In this document: positions 31,261-40,475 of the stretch, in pieces
Layout of the letters: each line of letters opens with the position of its first letter
Numbering within the stretch: position 1 is the first letter of the stretch
Assembly: GCA_902559565.1 (NCBI GenBank)
Contig: CACEIH010000001.1
Location: 1-42,729 of the forward strand
Direction of reading: 5' to 3'
Source: an uncultured Pelagibacteraceae bacterium
GTDB taxonomy: Bacteria; Pseudomonadota; Alphaproteobacteria; Pelagibacterales; Pelagibacteraceae
Length of the DNA: 42,729 bases
Notes under the pieces: model-generated
Database searches by the model: none
What the model saw: only the letters and a program-made list of their open reading frames with translations
What the model was told of the DNA's origin: nothing
Position numbers and translations under genes: made by a program

Positions 31261-33483
31261 ATGAAAATTAAGAACGTAGTGGTGATTGGCTCTGGAACAA
31301 TGGGTAGTGGTATTGCTGCTCACTTATGTAATGCAAATGTACCCGTAACTTTACTTGATTTGAAAACAGAGATAAGTGAAAAAGCTAGAGAAAGAATTCA
31401 TAAGTCAAGACCTCCTTTACTAATTGATAAATCTAAAATTAATAATATTAAAGTTGGAAATATTTCAGATGATTTTGATGTAGTTAAAGATGCAGATTGG
31501 ATTGTTGAAGCAGTAGTGGAAAGAATAGATATCAAACATCAAATTTATGAAAAGATATTTAAGGCAAGAAAAGATGGAGCTATAGTCTCATCAAATACAT
31601 CATCAATTCCAATTAAAGTTTTATCTGAACATTTAACAGATATAGAAAAAAAAGATTTTTGTATTACACACTTTTTTAATCCTGTCAGATATATGGGTCT
31701 GCTTGAGATTGTTAAAAATGAAAACAATGATCTTAATAAGATTAATAAATTAAAAGAATTTTGTGAAGTAGAATTAGGCAAGGGTGCAATAGTTTGTAAC
31801 GATACTCCAGGTTTTTTAGGAAATAGAGTTGGTGTTTATGCAATGCAAGTTGCTATGACAGAAGCGTTTAAGATGAAACTTTCTGTTGAAGAAGCAGACG
31901 CAATATTTGGAAGACCAATGGGTATTCCTAAAACAGGTGTGTTTGGACTATATGATTTAATTGGTATCGATTTAATGGCTGATGTATTGAAAAGTTTTGT
32001 TAAAGAATTACCAGAGACAGATGAGTTTCATCAAGTTGCAAAAGAAATTCCATTAGTAAAAAAATTAATTGAGACTGGCTATACAGGAAGAAAAGGTAAA
32101 GGTGGATTTTATCGAATGAACAAAACTGGAGCCACTAAAGTAATGGAAGCTATTAATCTTGAATCTGGAGATTATTCTCCTAGCAAAAAGATTGATGTTA
32201 AATCAGATAAAGTAGATCTAAAGACATTAATCAATAGAAAAGATAAGTATGGTGAATATGCTTGGTCAGTTTTATCTAAAATAATTAAATATGCTTCCTC
32301 ATTAGTACCGGGTATTACAAAAGAATTTAATGATATTGATGAAGCAATGAGACTAGGTTTTAATTGGTCCAAAGGTCCTTTTGAGATGCTTGAAGAAATA
32401 GGTGTAAAAAATTTCTTTAATAGAGTTGATGACTTTGCTGGTAATAAATTTTTAGAAAATTTATCAAAAACTAAAAATGAAGATTTTTATGGTGAGAGAC
32501 AAAAATACACGAACATAGAAACTTTAGGAAAAGTTAAAAAAACAGCATCTAGTTTAGATGGAAACGACTCTGCAAAAATCTATAGATTTAATGATTATAA
32601 TATTGTTGAGTTTACTACTAAAGCTAACGCTCTAGACTATGACTCAATGGATGCTTTAAAAAAAGCAACAGATAAACCTCTAATAATTATAAATGAAAGT
32701 ATGCAATTTTCTGCAGGTGTGAACTTAACTTACACAATGCAATTTGCAGACAAAAAAGATTTTAAATCGATTGAAAAATTTATTAAATATTTTCAAGAAA
32801 CTTGTAAGCATTTAAAATATTCAAAATATCCAGTAGTTTCAGCTCCATCAGGATTAACTTTAGGTGGTGGATTTGAGGTAATGGTGCAAAGTAATTTTGT
32901 TGCATCTCATACAAATATTGTTGTTGGTCTAGTAGAAACTATTGTGGGTTTAATTCCAGCAGGGGGTGGATGTAAGGAAATGTTAGCAAGATGGCTTGAT
33001 ACTGATGAGGCAAAGAAAGATCCAAATTACGCACCTTTAAAAGTCTTTGATATAATTGGATATGGTAAAACAGCTACCTCACCAGTTGAAGCGGAACCAA
33101 TGAAATATTTGAGACCTTCTGATAAAAAAATAATGAATAGAAATAGTTTATTAGAAGTTTCCAAAAAAATTATTACAGATAATAAAGATTTTAAGTCACC
33201 AAGTGAGCTTGAATTTAAGCTTCCAGGAAAAGCTGTAAGAGGGGAAATGGATAAAATTTTAGATAAACTTTATAATGATAAAGTTATTTTAGATCATGGT
33301 GTCGAAGTTGCGAAAGAATTAGCACATGTTTTAAGTGGAGGAGATACCACAATTGATAAAACTTTATCGGAAGATGATTTATTTAAATTAGAACTAGATG
33401 CTTTTATGAGATTAATTGAAACTCAAAAAACTCAAGATAGAATAAAGCATACTTTAGCCACTGGTAAACCTTTAGTTAATTAA
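31261..33483 (+). CDS. 3-hydroxyacyl-CoA dehydrogenase / enoyl-CoA hydratase fusion (HAD domain N-terminal, crotonase domain C-terminal)
   Basis: 'VVIGSGTMGSGIAAHL', 'FCITHFFNPVRYMGLLEIV', 'CNDTPGFLGNRVG', then crotonase-type 'GLTLGGGFEVMVQSNFVASH...GLVETIVGLIPAGGG'. Confidence 0.92.
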   Translation: MKIKNVVVIGSGTMGSGIAAHLCNANVPVTLLDLKTEISEKARERIHKSRPPLLIDKSKINNIKVGNISDDFDVVKDADWIVEAVVERIDIKHQIYEKIFKARKDGAIVSSNTSSIPIKVLSEHLTDIEKKDFCITHFFNPVRYMGLLEIVKNENNDLNKINKLKEFCEVELGKGAIVCNDTPGFLGNRVGVYAMQVAMTEAFKMKLSVEEADAIFGRPMGIPKTGVFGLYDLIGIDLMADVLKSFVKELPETDEFHQVAKEIPLVKKLIETGYTGRKGKGGFYRMNKTGATKVMEAINLESGDYSPSKKIDVKSDKVDLKTLINRKDKYGEYAWSVLSKIIKYASSLVPGITKEFNDIDEAMRLGFNWSKGPFEMLEEIGVKNFFNRVDDFAGNKFLENLSKTKNEDFYGERQKYTNIETLGKVKKTASSLDGNDSAKIYRFNDYNIVEFTTKANALDYDSMDALKKATDKPLIIINESMQFSAGVNLTYTMQFADKKDFKSIEKFIKYFQETCKHLKYSKYPVVSAPSGLTLGGGFEVMVQSNFVASHTNIVVGLVETIVGLIPAGGGCKEMLARWLDTDEAKKDPNYAPLKVFDIIGYGKTATSPVEAEPMKYLRPSDKKIMNRNSLLEVSKKIITDNKDFKSPSELEFKLPGKAVRGEMDKILDKLYNDKVILDHGVEVAKELAHVLSGGDTTIDKTLSEDDLFKLELDAFMRLIETQKTQDRIKHTLATGKPLVN

Positions 33484-34119
33484 CATCCTAATTGAATTTA
33501 TATAGTCAGGCCTTAATACATACTGGGATTTATCAAGATATTTAATTTTTTTTAAGGCTTTTAAACCGTAAATAACTTTTCCAATTGGAGTATATTCAGT
33601 TTCATATAAAGGTTCATCTCTTAGTAGAATAAAAAATTGACTATCTTCAGTGTTATATTTTTGAGTTCTTGCTAAAGCAACACTGCCTTTTTCAAAATTA
33701 AATGGATTATCTACTTCAGAATTAATAGTTCCTAGTCCTGATTTACCTGTTCCAATTTTTCCATAATCTATATTTCCTTTTTTACCAAACTCTAAATCTC
33801 CAGCTTGAACAAGTGTATCTTTAATAACTCTATGAAAAGCAACATCATCATAAGATTTAGATTTTATCAAAGTTATAAATCTTTTTACCCCATTTGGAGA
33901 AATTTCAGGATAAAGTTCTATAATAACATTTCCACAAGGAACATTTAATACTGCAATGTTTTTTGGTTTATCAAATTTAATCTTATAAGGATCATAATCT
34001 TTAACGAACAAACACTTATCTTTTATTAAAAAAAAAGAACCAAAAGAAAATAAAGCCAAAACAATTATAAAAGTTAAGATTATTTTTTCAGATTTAGAAG
34101 CTTTAATTTTTTTAATCAT
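33472..34119 (-). CDS. Cyclophilin-type peptidyl-prolyl cis-trans isomerase, membrane-anchored or secreted
   Basis: 'GNVIIELYPEISPNGVKRFITLIKSKSYDDVAFHRVIKDTLVQAGDLEFG'; N-terminal TM. Confidence 0.9.
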   Translation of the reverse strand: MIKKIKASKSEKIILTFIIVLALFSFGSFFLIKDKCLFVKDYDPYKIKFDKPKNIAVLNVPCGNVIIELYPEISPNGVKRFITLIKSKSYDDVAFHRVIKDTLVQAGDLEFGKKGNIDYGKIGTGKSGLGTINSEVDNPFNFEKGSVALARTQKYNTEDSQFFILLRDEPLYETEYTPIGKVIYGLKALKKIKYLDKSQYVLRPDYINSIRMLIN

Positions 34120-34838
34120 AGAATAAAATTTTTATCAATCTTCAATAAATTATTTTTTATGAATTGTATCTTTTTTTTTAAAATTAGATCACTATTATTA
34201 AAGCTTGAACCAATCATTAAATGTGAAAATACTTCAGCCATATCTTCTGAAGCTGTTGATCTAGAATATTCTGTAAAAAAACCCTCTGTTTTTTTATAAG
34301 TATCCAATCCTATTTTATCAGTACAAGTAGAGCATTCTGCATATTTAAAATTTTTTACATTAAACTCAGACCATACTTTTTCATCAAATATTTCTTTGAA
34401 GCTGTCATTTATTATATGAAATACTTCATGGTGAATTACTCTTTCAAAATATTTTTCATCAAATTTTATATCTAGGATTAAAGTTTTCATTACATTATCT
34501 GGTATTCCAGCGGTATTTATATTTGAAATAGATAAATCTTCACAAAGAACAATATATTTAAGATTAATTTTTTTTAAAAATTTTTGATTATACCTATTCA
34601 AATTTTTTTGGATTATTTTATATTTTTCATCCAAAACTTTTTTTTCTGAACTAAAGCAATTAATATTATTATCTACACCAATTGTGAATGGTTGCTTGGC
34701 ATATAAGTATCTAAGTTTATTTGAAGTGTTGATCTCATAAATTTCAAGATTGGGAATTTTTATTAGATTATAAATCGTATCAGCTTGTCCATGACCAAAG
34801 ATAAATAAAGATAATAAAATTAATCTTATTAAGTTCAT
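34116..34838 (-). CDS. Putative secreted zinc metallopeptidase-like protein (HExxH)
   Basis: Signal peptide; 'ERVIHHEVFHIINDSF' carries HEVFH, with a downstream 'EDMAEVFSHL' segment. Confidence 0.5.
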   Translation of the reverse strand: MNLIRLILLSLFIFGHGQADTIYNLIKIPNLEIYEINTSNKLRYLYAKQPFTIGVDNNINCFSSEKKVLDEKYKIIQKNLNRYNQKFLKKINLKYIVLCEDLSISNINTAGIPDNVMKTLILDIKFDEKYFERVIHHEVFHIINDSFKEIFDEKVWSEFNVKNFKYAECSTCTDKIGLDTYKKTEGFFTEYSRSTASEDMAEVFSHLMIGSSFNNSDLILKKKIQFIKNNLLKIDKNFIL

Positions 34839-34891
34839 AAATTTATATATAGAAGATATTCCAAATTAAAAGAATGTGATACAGTTTTACT

Positions 34892-35851
34892 GTGAAAAAA
34901 AAAAGAAATAAAAATCCAATCCAACCTGTAAGTGGAACTAAAGTGCCACGGTTTGCTGGTCCCTCAACATTTGCAAGATTACCCGAATTAAGAGATGTAG
35001 AAAGTTGTGATGTAGCAATTGTTGGAATCCCATTTGATGCTGGCACAAGTTATAGACCAGGTGCAAGATTTGGCCCCCAAAGTATAAGGCAAGCATCTAG
35101 ACATTTAAGAACAAATTATCATCCAAGTTATGATGTTGAGCCATTTAAAGTACAACAGGTTGCTGATGCTGGAGATATTACATGTAATCCTTTTAATATT
35201 GATGAAGCAATTAAGCAAATTGAAGTAGGTGCAACTGATTTACTCAAAAAAACTGGAGGTATAATAAGTTTGGGTGGTGATCATACAATTGCATTTCCAT
35301 TATTAAAAGCAGTCAATAAAATTAATAATGGCCCTGTTGCTTTAGTTCATTTTGATGCACATCTAGATACATGGGATACTTATTTTGGTGCCCCTTATAC
35401 TCATGGGACTCCTTTTAGAAGAGCTAGAGAAGAAAATTTATTCTTAGATGATGCATCTATGCATGTAGGTATTAGAGGACCTTTATACAGTAGAAATGAT
35501 ATTAAAAATGATGAAAGTTTCGGTTTTAAGATAATTCATTGTGATGAATTTCAAACTGAAGGAACTGATAAAATTGCAGAAAGGATTAGACAAAGAGTTG
35601 GAGACAATCCATTATATCTGTCTATTGATATAGATGTTTTGGATCCTGCTTTTGCACCGGGCACAGGCACACCAGAAATTGCTGGGATGACAACTAGAGA
35701 AATGGTTAATGTGATAAGAGGTTTATCTGGCATGAATTTAATTTCTGCAGATGTTGTTGAAGTTTCACCAGCATATGATCATGCAGAGGTAACATCGCTT
35801 GCTGCTGCAACGATAGTTTATGAATTAACAAATTTGTTTGCAAAAAAATAA
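34892..35851 (+). CDS. Ureohydrolase (agmatinase / guanidinobutyrase family), GTG start
   Basis: 'GGDHTIAFPLL', 'HFDAHLDTWDTYFGAPYTHGTPFRRA', 'SIDIDVLDPAFAPGTGTPE' metal-binding motifs; the HLDTWDTYFG signature recalls guanidinobutyrase-type enzymes. Confidence 0.88.
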   Translation: MKKKRNKNPIQPVSGTKVPRFAGPSTFARLPELRDVESCDVAIVGIPFDAGTSYRPGARFGPQSIRQASRHLRTNYHPSYDVEPFKVQQVADAGDITCNPFNIDEAIKQIEVGATDLLKKTGGIISLGGDHTIAFPLLKAVNKINNGPVALVHFDAHLDTWDTYFGAPYTHGTPFRRAREENLFLDDASMHVGIRGPLYSRNDIKNDESFGFKIIHCDEFQTEGTDKIAERIRQRVGDNPLYLSIDIDVLDPAFAPGTGTPEIAGMTTREMVNVIRGLSGMNLISADVVEVSPAYDHAEVTSLAAATIVYELTNLFAKK

Positions 35852-35871
35852 AGAAAAGGTAGGAGTCTGTT

Positions 35872-37308
35872 ATGGAAAATAAAAAAAATTTTTATATTGA
35901 TGGAAAATGGGTATCACCAAAAAGTAAACATGAAATAAAAGTAATTGATCCTGCTACTGAAGAAAACTGTGCAGTTATTTCTTTAGGAAATAAAGATGAT
36001 GTGAATGATGCAGTGAGTGCAGCCAAAAAAGCATATGGCTCATGGGCATTTTCTTCAAAAGATGAAAGAATTAAATTATTAGAGAAGCTTTACGAAAATT
36101 ATAAAAAAAGATGGGCTGATATTGCTGAAGCAATCACTATGGAGATGGGCGCTCCAAAAGATTTTGCAACAAAGTTACAGGCTGGCACAGGTGCTGCTCA
36201 TTTAAAATCTTTTATTAGATATTTAAAAAATTTTGAATTTGAAAAACCATTAGGTGATCACGCTCCAAATCAAAGACTAATTTATGAACCAAAGGGTGTT
36301 TGTGCATTAATAACTCCTTGGAACTGGCCTATGAATCAGGTTTGTTTAAAAGTAATGCCAGCTTTAGCATCTGGATGTACGATGGTTTTAAAACCTTCTG
36401 AACTTGCTCCACTTTCTTCAATGATACTCGCAGAGTTAATTGATGAAACAAAATTTCCAGCAGGAGTATTTAATTTGGTTAATGGAGATGGTGCTACTAC
36501 AGGGGACGCTTTAACTAGTCACCCTGATATAAATATGATTTCATTTACTGGTTCAACACGAGCTGGTGCCCTGATTTCTCAGAATGCTGCTAAAGATTTT
36601 AAAAGAGTAAGCTTGGAATTAGGCGGAAAGGGAGCAAATATTATTTTTAAAGATGCTGACCCTGAAGCTATAGAGAGAGGCGCTCTAAGATGTTTTAGAA
36701 ATTCAGGACAATCGTGTAATGCCCCTACTAGAATGTTAGTAGAAAAATCAATGTACAATGAATCTATTGAAAGATTAAAAAAATATACTGAAAGTTTTGA
36801 GGTTGGTGACCCCAAAAAAGAAGGTGATCATATAGGACCTGTAATTTCTGAAACTCAATATAATAAAATTCAAACATTGATAAAAAAAGGAATAGATGAG
36901 GGAGCTAAATTAGTTGCAGGTGGACCTGGAAAGCCTGAGGGATTAGAAAAAGGTTATTTTGTTAAACCGACTGTTTTTGCTGATGTAAATAATGATATGG
37001 AAATTGCTAGAACAGAAATTTTTGGACCAGTTTTATCTGTAATACCTTTTGAAAATGAGGAAGAGGCAATTAAAATTGCCAATGATACTCCCTACGGGTT
37101 AACTAATTACATTCAAACTCAAGATAAAGAGAAAGTTAAAAGAGTTGCAAGAAAATTACGATCAGGAATGGTAGACGTTAATGGTGCTGGGATAGCTGTT
37201 GATGCGCCGTTTGGTGGTTTTAAACACTCAGGTATCGGTCGAGAAGCAGGAGAACATGGGCTAGAGGAGTTCTTAGAAGTTAAAGCTGTTGGCGGTTGGA
37301 ATAACTAA
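35872..37308 (+). CDS. Aldehyde dehydrogenase
   Basis: 'LITPWNWPMNQVCLKVMPALASGCTMVLKPSE', 'VSLELGGKGANIIFKDAD', 'NSGQSCNAPTRMLV'. Confidence 0.94.
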   Translation: MENKKNFYIDGKWVSPKSKHEIKVIDPATEENCAVISLGNKDDVNDAVSAAKKAYGSWAFSSKDERIKLLEKLYENYKKRWADIAEAITMEMGAPKDFATKLQAGTGAAHLKSFIRYLKNFEFEKPLGDHAPNQRLIYEPKGVCALITPWNWPMNQVCLKVMPALASGCTMVLKPSELAPLSSMILAELIDETKFPAGVFNLVNGDGATTGDALTSHPDINMISFTGSTRAGALISQNAAKDFKRVSLELGGKGANIIFKDADPEAIERGALRCFRNSGQSCNAPTRMLVEKSMYNESIERLKKYTESFEVGDPKKEGDHIGPVISETQYNKIQTLIKKGIDEGAKLVAGGPGKPEGLEKGYFVKPTVFADVNNDMEIARTEIFGPVLSVIPFENEEEAIKIANDTPYGLTNYIQTQDKEKVKRVARKLRSGMVDVNGAGIAVDAPFGGFKHSGIGREAGEHGLEEFLEVKAVGGWNN

Positions 37309-37315
37309 TTATATA

Positions 37316-37380
37316 TAGTCTCGAAGTGTCCATTTTAGGCTTAAAGCAATTAATCATTGATATACAATACTTAGAGACTA
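37316..37380 (+). other. Inverted repeat / potential structured 5' leader element upstream of the NCS1 permease
   Basis: TAGTCTCgAAGTgT ... aTACTTaGAGACTA: near 14-bp closing stem enclosing about 37 nt with alternative inner CAAT/ATTG pairings. Confidence 0.4.
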
Positions 37381-37490
37381 GCATTAAGAAAATCATTTGT
37401 TTGTATTTAAAATAGAAATCATTAGGGTTCTCTCATTAACGTTGCGTAAATTAAACTAGTTATAACTCGCAATACACAGAGGAGAAAAAT

Positions 37491-38945
37491 ATGAGTAGAT
37501 CAAAATCGCTCTACAACGCTGATTTAGCACCAACTCCATCAAATAAAAAAAATTGGGGATGGTTCGAGATTTTCAACGTGTGGGCAAATGATGTTCAAAG
37601 TTTATTTGGATATACTTTAGCAGCATCATTATTCTTAGCCTCAGGGTTAAATGGCTGGGCAGTATTTTTAGCATTAATACTTGCTGGCTTTTTCATCATG
37701 TGGTTAGTAAATCTTTCTGGAAAACCAAGTGTTAAACACGGAATACCTTATCCAGTATTTGCTAGGGTAAGTATGGGTGTGTTTGGAGCAAACTTTCCTG
37801 CTATGGCAAGAGGGCTTGTGGCTATGTTCTGGTATGGAGCACAAACTTATGCAGCATCAACTGCAGTAGCACTTTTAATTACAGGTATTACTGGTAACCC
37901 AGGCACTGAGATGTTCTTAGGAATGACAGGAGTAATGTGGGTATCATTTATATTTGTATCAGCTTTCCAAGTTTACTTATTTTGGCAAGGTGTAGACCTA
38001 GTAAAAAGGTTCTTAAACTTTGCAGGACCAGCGGTTTATGTTGTTATGGTTCTATTAATGTTAGTAATTTGGTTTAAAGCTGGTGGAGGTCTTTTATCAG
38101 AAGTAGGTGAAATATTTTCTGGAGGAGCAAGATCAGGTGGATTTGAAGGTTTAGGTTCATTTGGAGCTTTCCTAGCAGTATTTTCAATTATGGTAGGATA
38201 TTTCGCTGCCGTAGTAATCAACTTTGGTGACTTCGCTAGATTTGTTAAAAATGAAGATGAAATGAAAAAAGGTAACCTATGGGGATTAGTAGGTAACGTA
38301 ATATTCTTCTCATTTATTACTTTAATGATTACTGGTGGAACAATCGCTATCTTTGGAGAATATGTAGCAAATCCAACTGATATGGTAGCTAAAGTAGACA
38401 ATCTTGCATTAACAATAGTTGCAGCATTTGCATTCTTTGCAGCAACAGTTGGTATCAACATGGTTGCAAACTTTATACCGCCAGCGTATGACCTTGCAAA
38501 CTTAATGCCAAGCAAAATCAATTTTAGAACTGGTGGTTTAATAACTGCTGCATTTGGTTTTGTTATTGGTGGTATGTGGGTTGCAGTAATTACTCAAATG
38601 GGACTATTTCCATTTGTAAACACTTTAGGTGCAATTTTAGCTCCTGTGTTTGGTATAATGATTACTGATTACTATATAATCAAAAAACAAAGATTAGATG
38701 TTGATGATCTATTTACTGACTCGCCTAAAGGTAAGTATCACTATAATGGTGGTTTTAATGGTAAAGGTATGTTGGCATGGGTACTATCAGGGTATATTGC
38801 TGTTGGTACAGTTTGGCCAAACATTTTATTCTTAGGAATGGATGATTTCTTTGCTAACTTAGGTGGTGGCGGTGGATATGCTTGGATAATTGGAGCATCA
38901 TTAGGTGCTTTAATTCACTTAGCAATATCATCATCAAGAAAATAA
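37491..38945 (+). CDS. NCS1-family nucleobase / allantoin / hydantoin permease
   Basis: 'NVWANDVQSLFGYTLAASLF', 'GKPSVKHGIPYPVFARVSMGVFGANFPAMARGLVAMFWYGAQTYAASTAV'; adjacent to allantoin catabolism genes. Confidence 0.92.
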   Translation: MSRSKSLYNADLAPTPSNKKNWGWFEIFNVWANDVQSLFGYTLAASLFLASGLNGWAVFLALILAGFFIMWLVNLSGKPSVKHGIPYPVFARVSMGVFGANFPAMARGLVAMFWYGAQTYAASTAVALLITGITGNPGTEMFLGMTGVMWVSFIFVSAFQVYLFWQGVDLVKRFLNFAGPAVYVVMVLLMLVIWFKAGGGLLSEVGEIFSGGARSGGFEGLGSFGAFLAVFSIMVGYFAAVVINFGDFARFVKNEDEMKKGNLWGLVGNVIFFSFITLMITGGTIAIFGEYVANPTDMVAKVDNLALTIVAAFAFFAATVGINMVANFIPPAYDLANLMPSKINFRTGGLITAAFGFVIGGMWVAVITQMGLFPFVNTLGAILAPVFGIMITDYYIIKKQRLDVDDLFTDSPKGKYHYNGGFNGKGMLAWVLSGYIAVGTVWPNILFLGMDDFFANLGGGGGYAWIIGASLGALIHLAISSSRK

Positions 38946-38960
38946 TTAAATTTTAAATTT

Positions 38961-38992
38961 AAGCCCGTCAATTTTATTGGCGGGCTTTTTTT
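38961..38992. terminator. Terminator hairpin between converging NCS1 and allA genes
   Basis: AAGCCCGTCAAT-TTT-ATTGGCGGGCTT plus T-run (one G.U pair). Confidence 0.8.
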
Positions 38993-39494
38993 ATATTTGG
39001 AATTCTAGAGTAATATTCTCTTTATTTAAATCGTGAAGAACTAAATTATCTCCACTACCCAATCTATCTATAACTAAAAAATTCATATCTTCTGTTGAGA
39101 TTAATGGGAAATGCCAAACACCAGGATTATAGTTTACACCAATTCCTTTCGGTATAATAAAAGATTCTAACTTGTTTAAATCTGGTTTGTCACCTTCGGG
39201 AGCCACAAAAGCTAAAAAAGTTGTTTCTTTCATCGGAATAAAAGCTTGGCTTCCAAGTGGGTGCTTTTCCATCATATCAACTTTCATAGGAAAAGATCTT
39301 TTGAGAGCAGAAAATATACTAATAGTAGACTCACCATTATCCTTTTTAGTATTTAAATTTGCAATTCCATCATATCGTTTTGCGTAACCATTATTAATTT
39401 CAATAGGCTTGATATCTGCAGTTGTTATCATATCACCAAATTTTTTAAAATTTTGTTTAGTTATTGGTTTAGGTTTAACTACTAAGCTTTTCAT
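38991..39494 (-). CDS. allA: Ureidoglycolate lyase
   Basis: 'LTKQNFKKFGDMI'-like N-terminus, 'MEKHPLGSQAFIPM', 'GVGVNYNPGVWHFPLI'-like motif. Confidence 0.88.
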   Translation of the reverse strand: MKSLVVKPKPITKQNFKKFGDMITTADIKPIEINNGYAKRYDGIANLNTKKDNGESTISIFSALKRSFPMKVDMMEKHPLGSQAFIPMKETTFLAFVAPEGDKPDLNKLESFIIPKGIGVNYNPGVWHFPLISTEDMNFLVIDRLGSGDNLVLHDLNKENITLEFQI

Positions 39495-40474
39495 ATTTTT
39501 TTTCCAAAAATTCTAAATCTAGAAATACCACCATCAGGAAATATATTTATTTTTATATGATTGATTTTATTTTTTTTCATTAAAGAATTTTTAAAACTAT
39601 GAGTTTTGTTAGCTGACAATTTTGTATTTTTTAATAAATATTTCCATTTGTTTGAAGAGTTTACAATTTGTTTAGAGCTTTTAGACGACAAATAAGCAGC
39701 TTGTAATGAACAGTAACTGGGATAATTTCCTTTAAAGTGATGAGTTGAGATTTCAATTTTATCTATTGAGCTTCCATCAATAGAATTCAAAATTAACCAA
39801 TCATTTCCTTTGCCTCTTCGTCTTCTAGTCTCCCAGCCATCACCCATATTTTTTGCTTTACCAGGGGCTAAAACATTTTCAGCTCTTCCAAAATGTTCAT
39901 TATTGCAAGCAATAACTGATGCTCCGTCTAATAATGAAGCAAGATTTATTTTTTTATTCTTAAATTTTTTTGATTTTGCAATCGAACCATATAATCTTAA
40001 TCTAGCAACACCACCATCAGGAAAAATGTTAAATTTAATATGTGTAAATATTTTATTGTTTTTGACTGAAAAAAAATGATGTGAATTAGCTTTAACCTTT
40101 TTTTTTGAAAGAATTGAAGTCCATTTAAATTGTTTGATTTTGTTTGAATTGGAATTAGCTCCTTCAATTGAGACCATTGAAGGCTGATTACCATTAAAAT
40201 GAGATGTATCTACGTCAATCTTAGAAATTTTTCCTGGCTTACCTAATTTTAAAACAATATAATCATGTCCTGAAGTTCTTTTTCTTCTAGATTCCCATCC
40301 ATCCATCCATTTTCCATGTTTATCAAAAACACCCTCTTTGAATACAGGAATGGTTGGGCTTATAATTCTATTAGCTGAAGCAAAAAAATCATCAGTTTTA
40401 TAAATAACTTTTGTACCCAGTCTTGGTTGAGCTAAATCTATTAACCCGTTAGTAAATATTATTTTTTCTTTCAT
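39491..40474 (-). CDS. alc: Allantoicase
   Basis: 'DLAQPRLGTKVIYKTDDFFASANRIISP', 'GKWMDGWESRRKRTSGHDYIVLKLG', duplicated 'GDGWETRRRRGKGNDWLIL' domain. Confidence 0.95.
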   Translation of the reverse strand: MKEKIIFTNGLIDLAQPRLGTKVIYKTDDFFASANRIISPTIPVFKEGVFDKHGKWMDGWESRRKRTSGHDYIVLKLGKPGKISKIDVDTSHFNGNQPSMVSIEGANSNSNKIKQFKWTSILSKKKVKANSHHFFSVKNNKIFTHIKFNIFPDGGVARLRLYGSIAKSKKFKNKKINLASLLDGASVIACNNEHFGRAENVLAPGKAKNMGDGWETRRRRGKGNDWLILNSIDGSSIDKIEISTHHFKGNYPSYCSLQAAYLSSKSSKQIVNSSNKWKYLLKNTKLSANKTHSFKNSLMKKNKINHIKINIFPDGGISRFRIFGKKI

Positions 40475-40475
40475 A

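Noticed and set aside
38036-38521. 161-aa minus-strand ORF antisense to the NCS1 permease
   Set aside because: Low-complexity translation in the shadow of a clear coding frame; no recognisable domain
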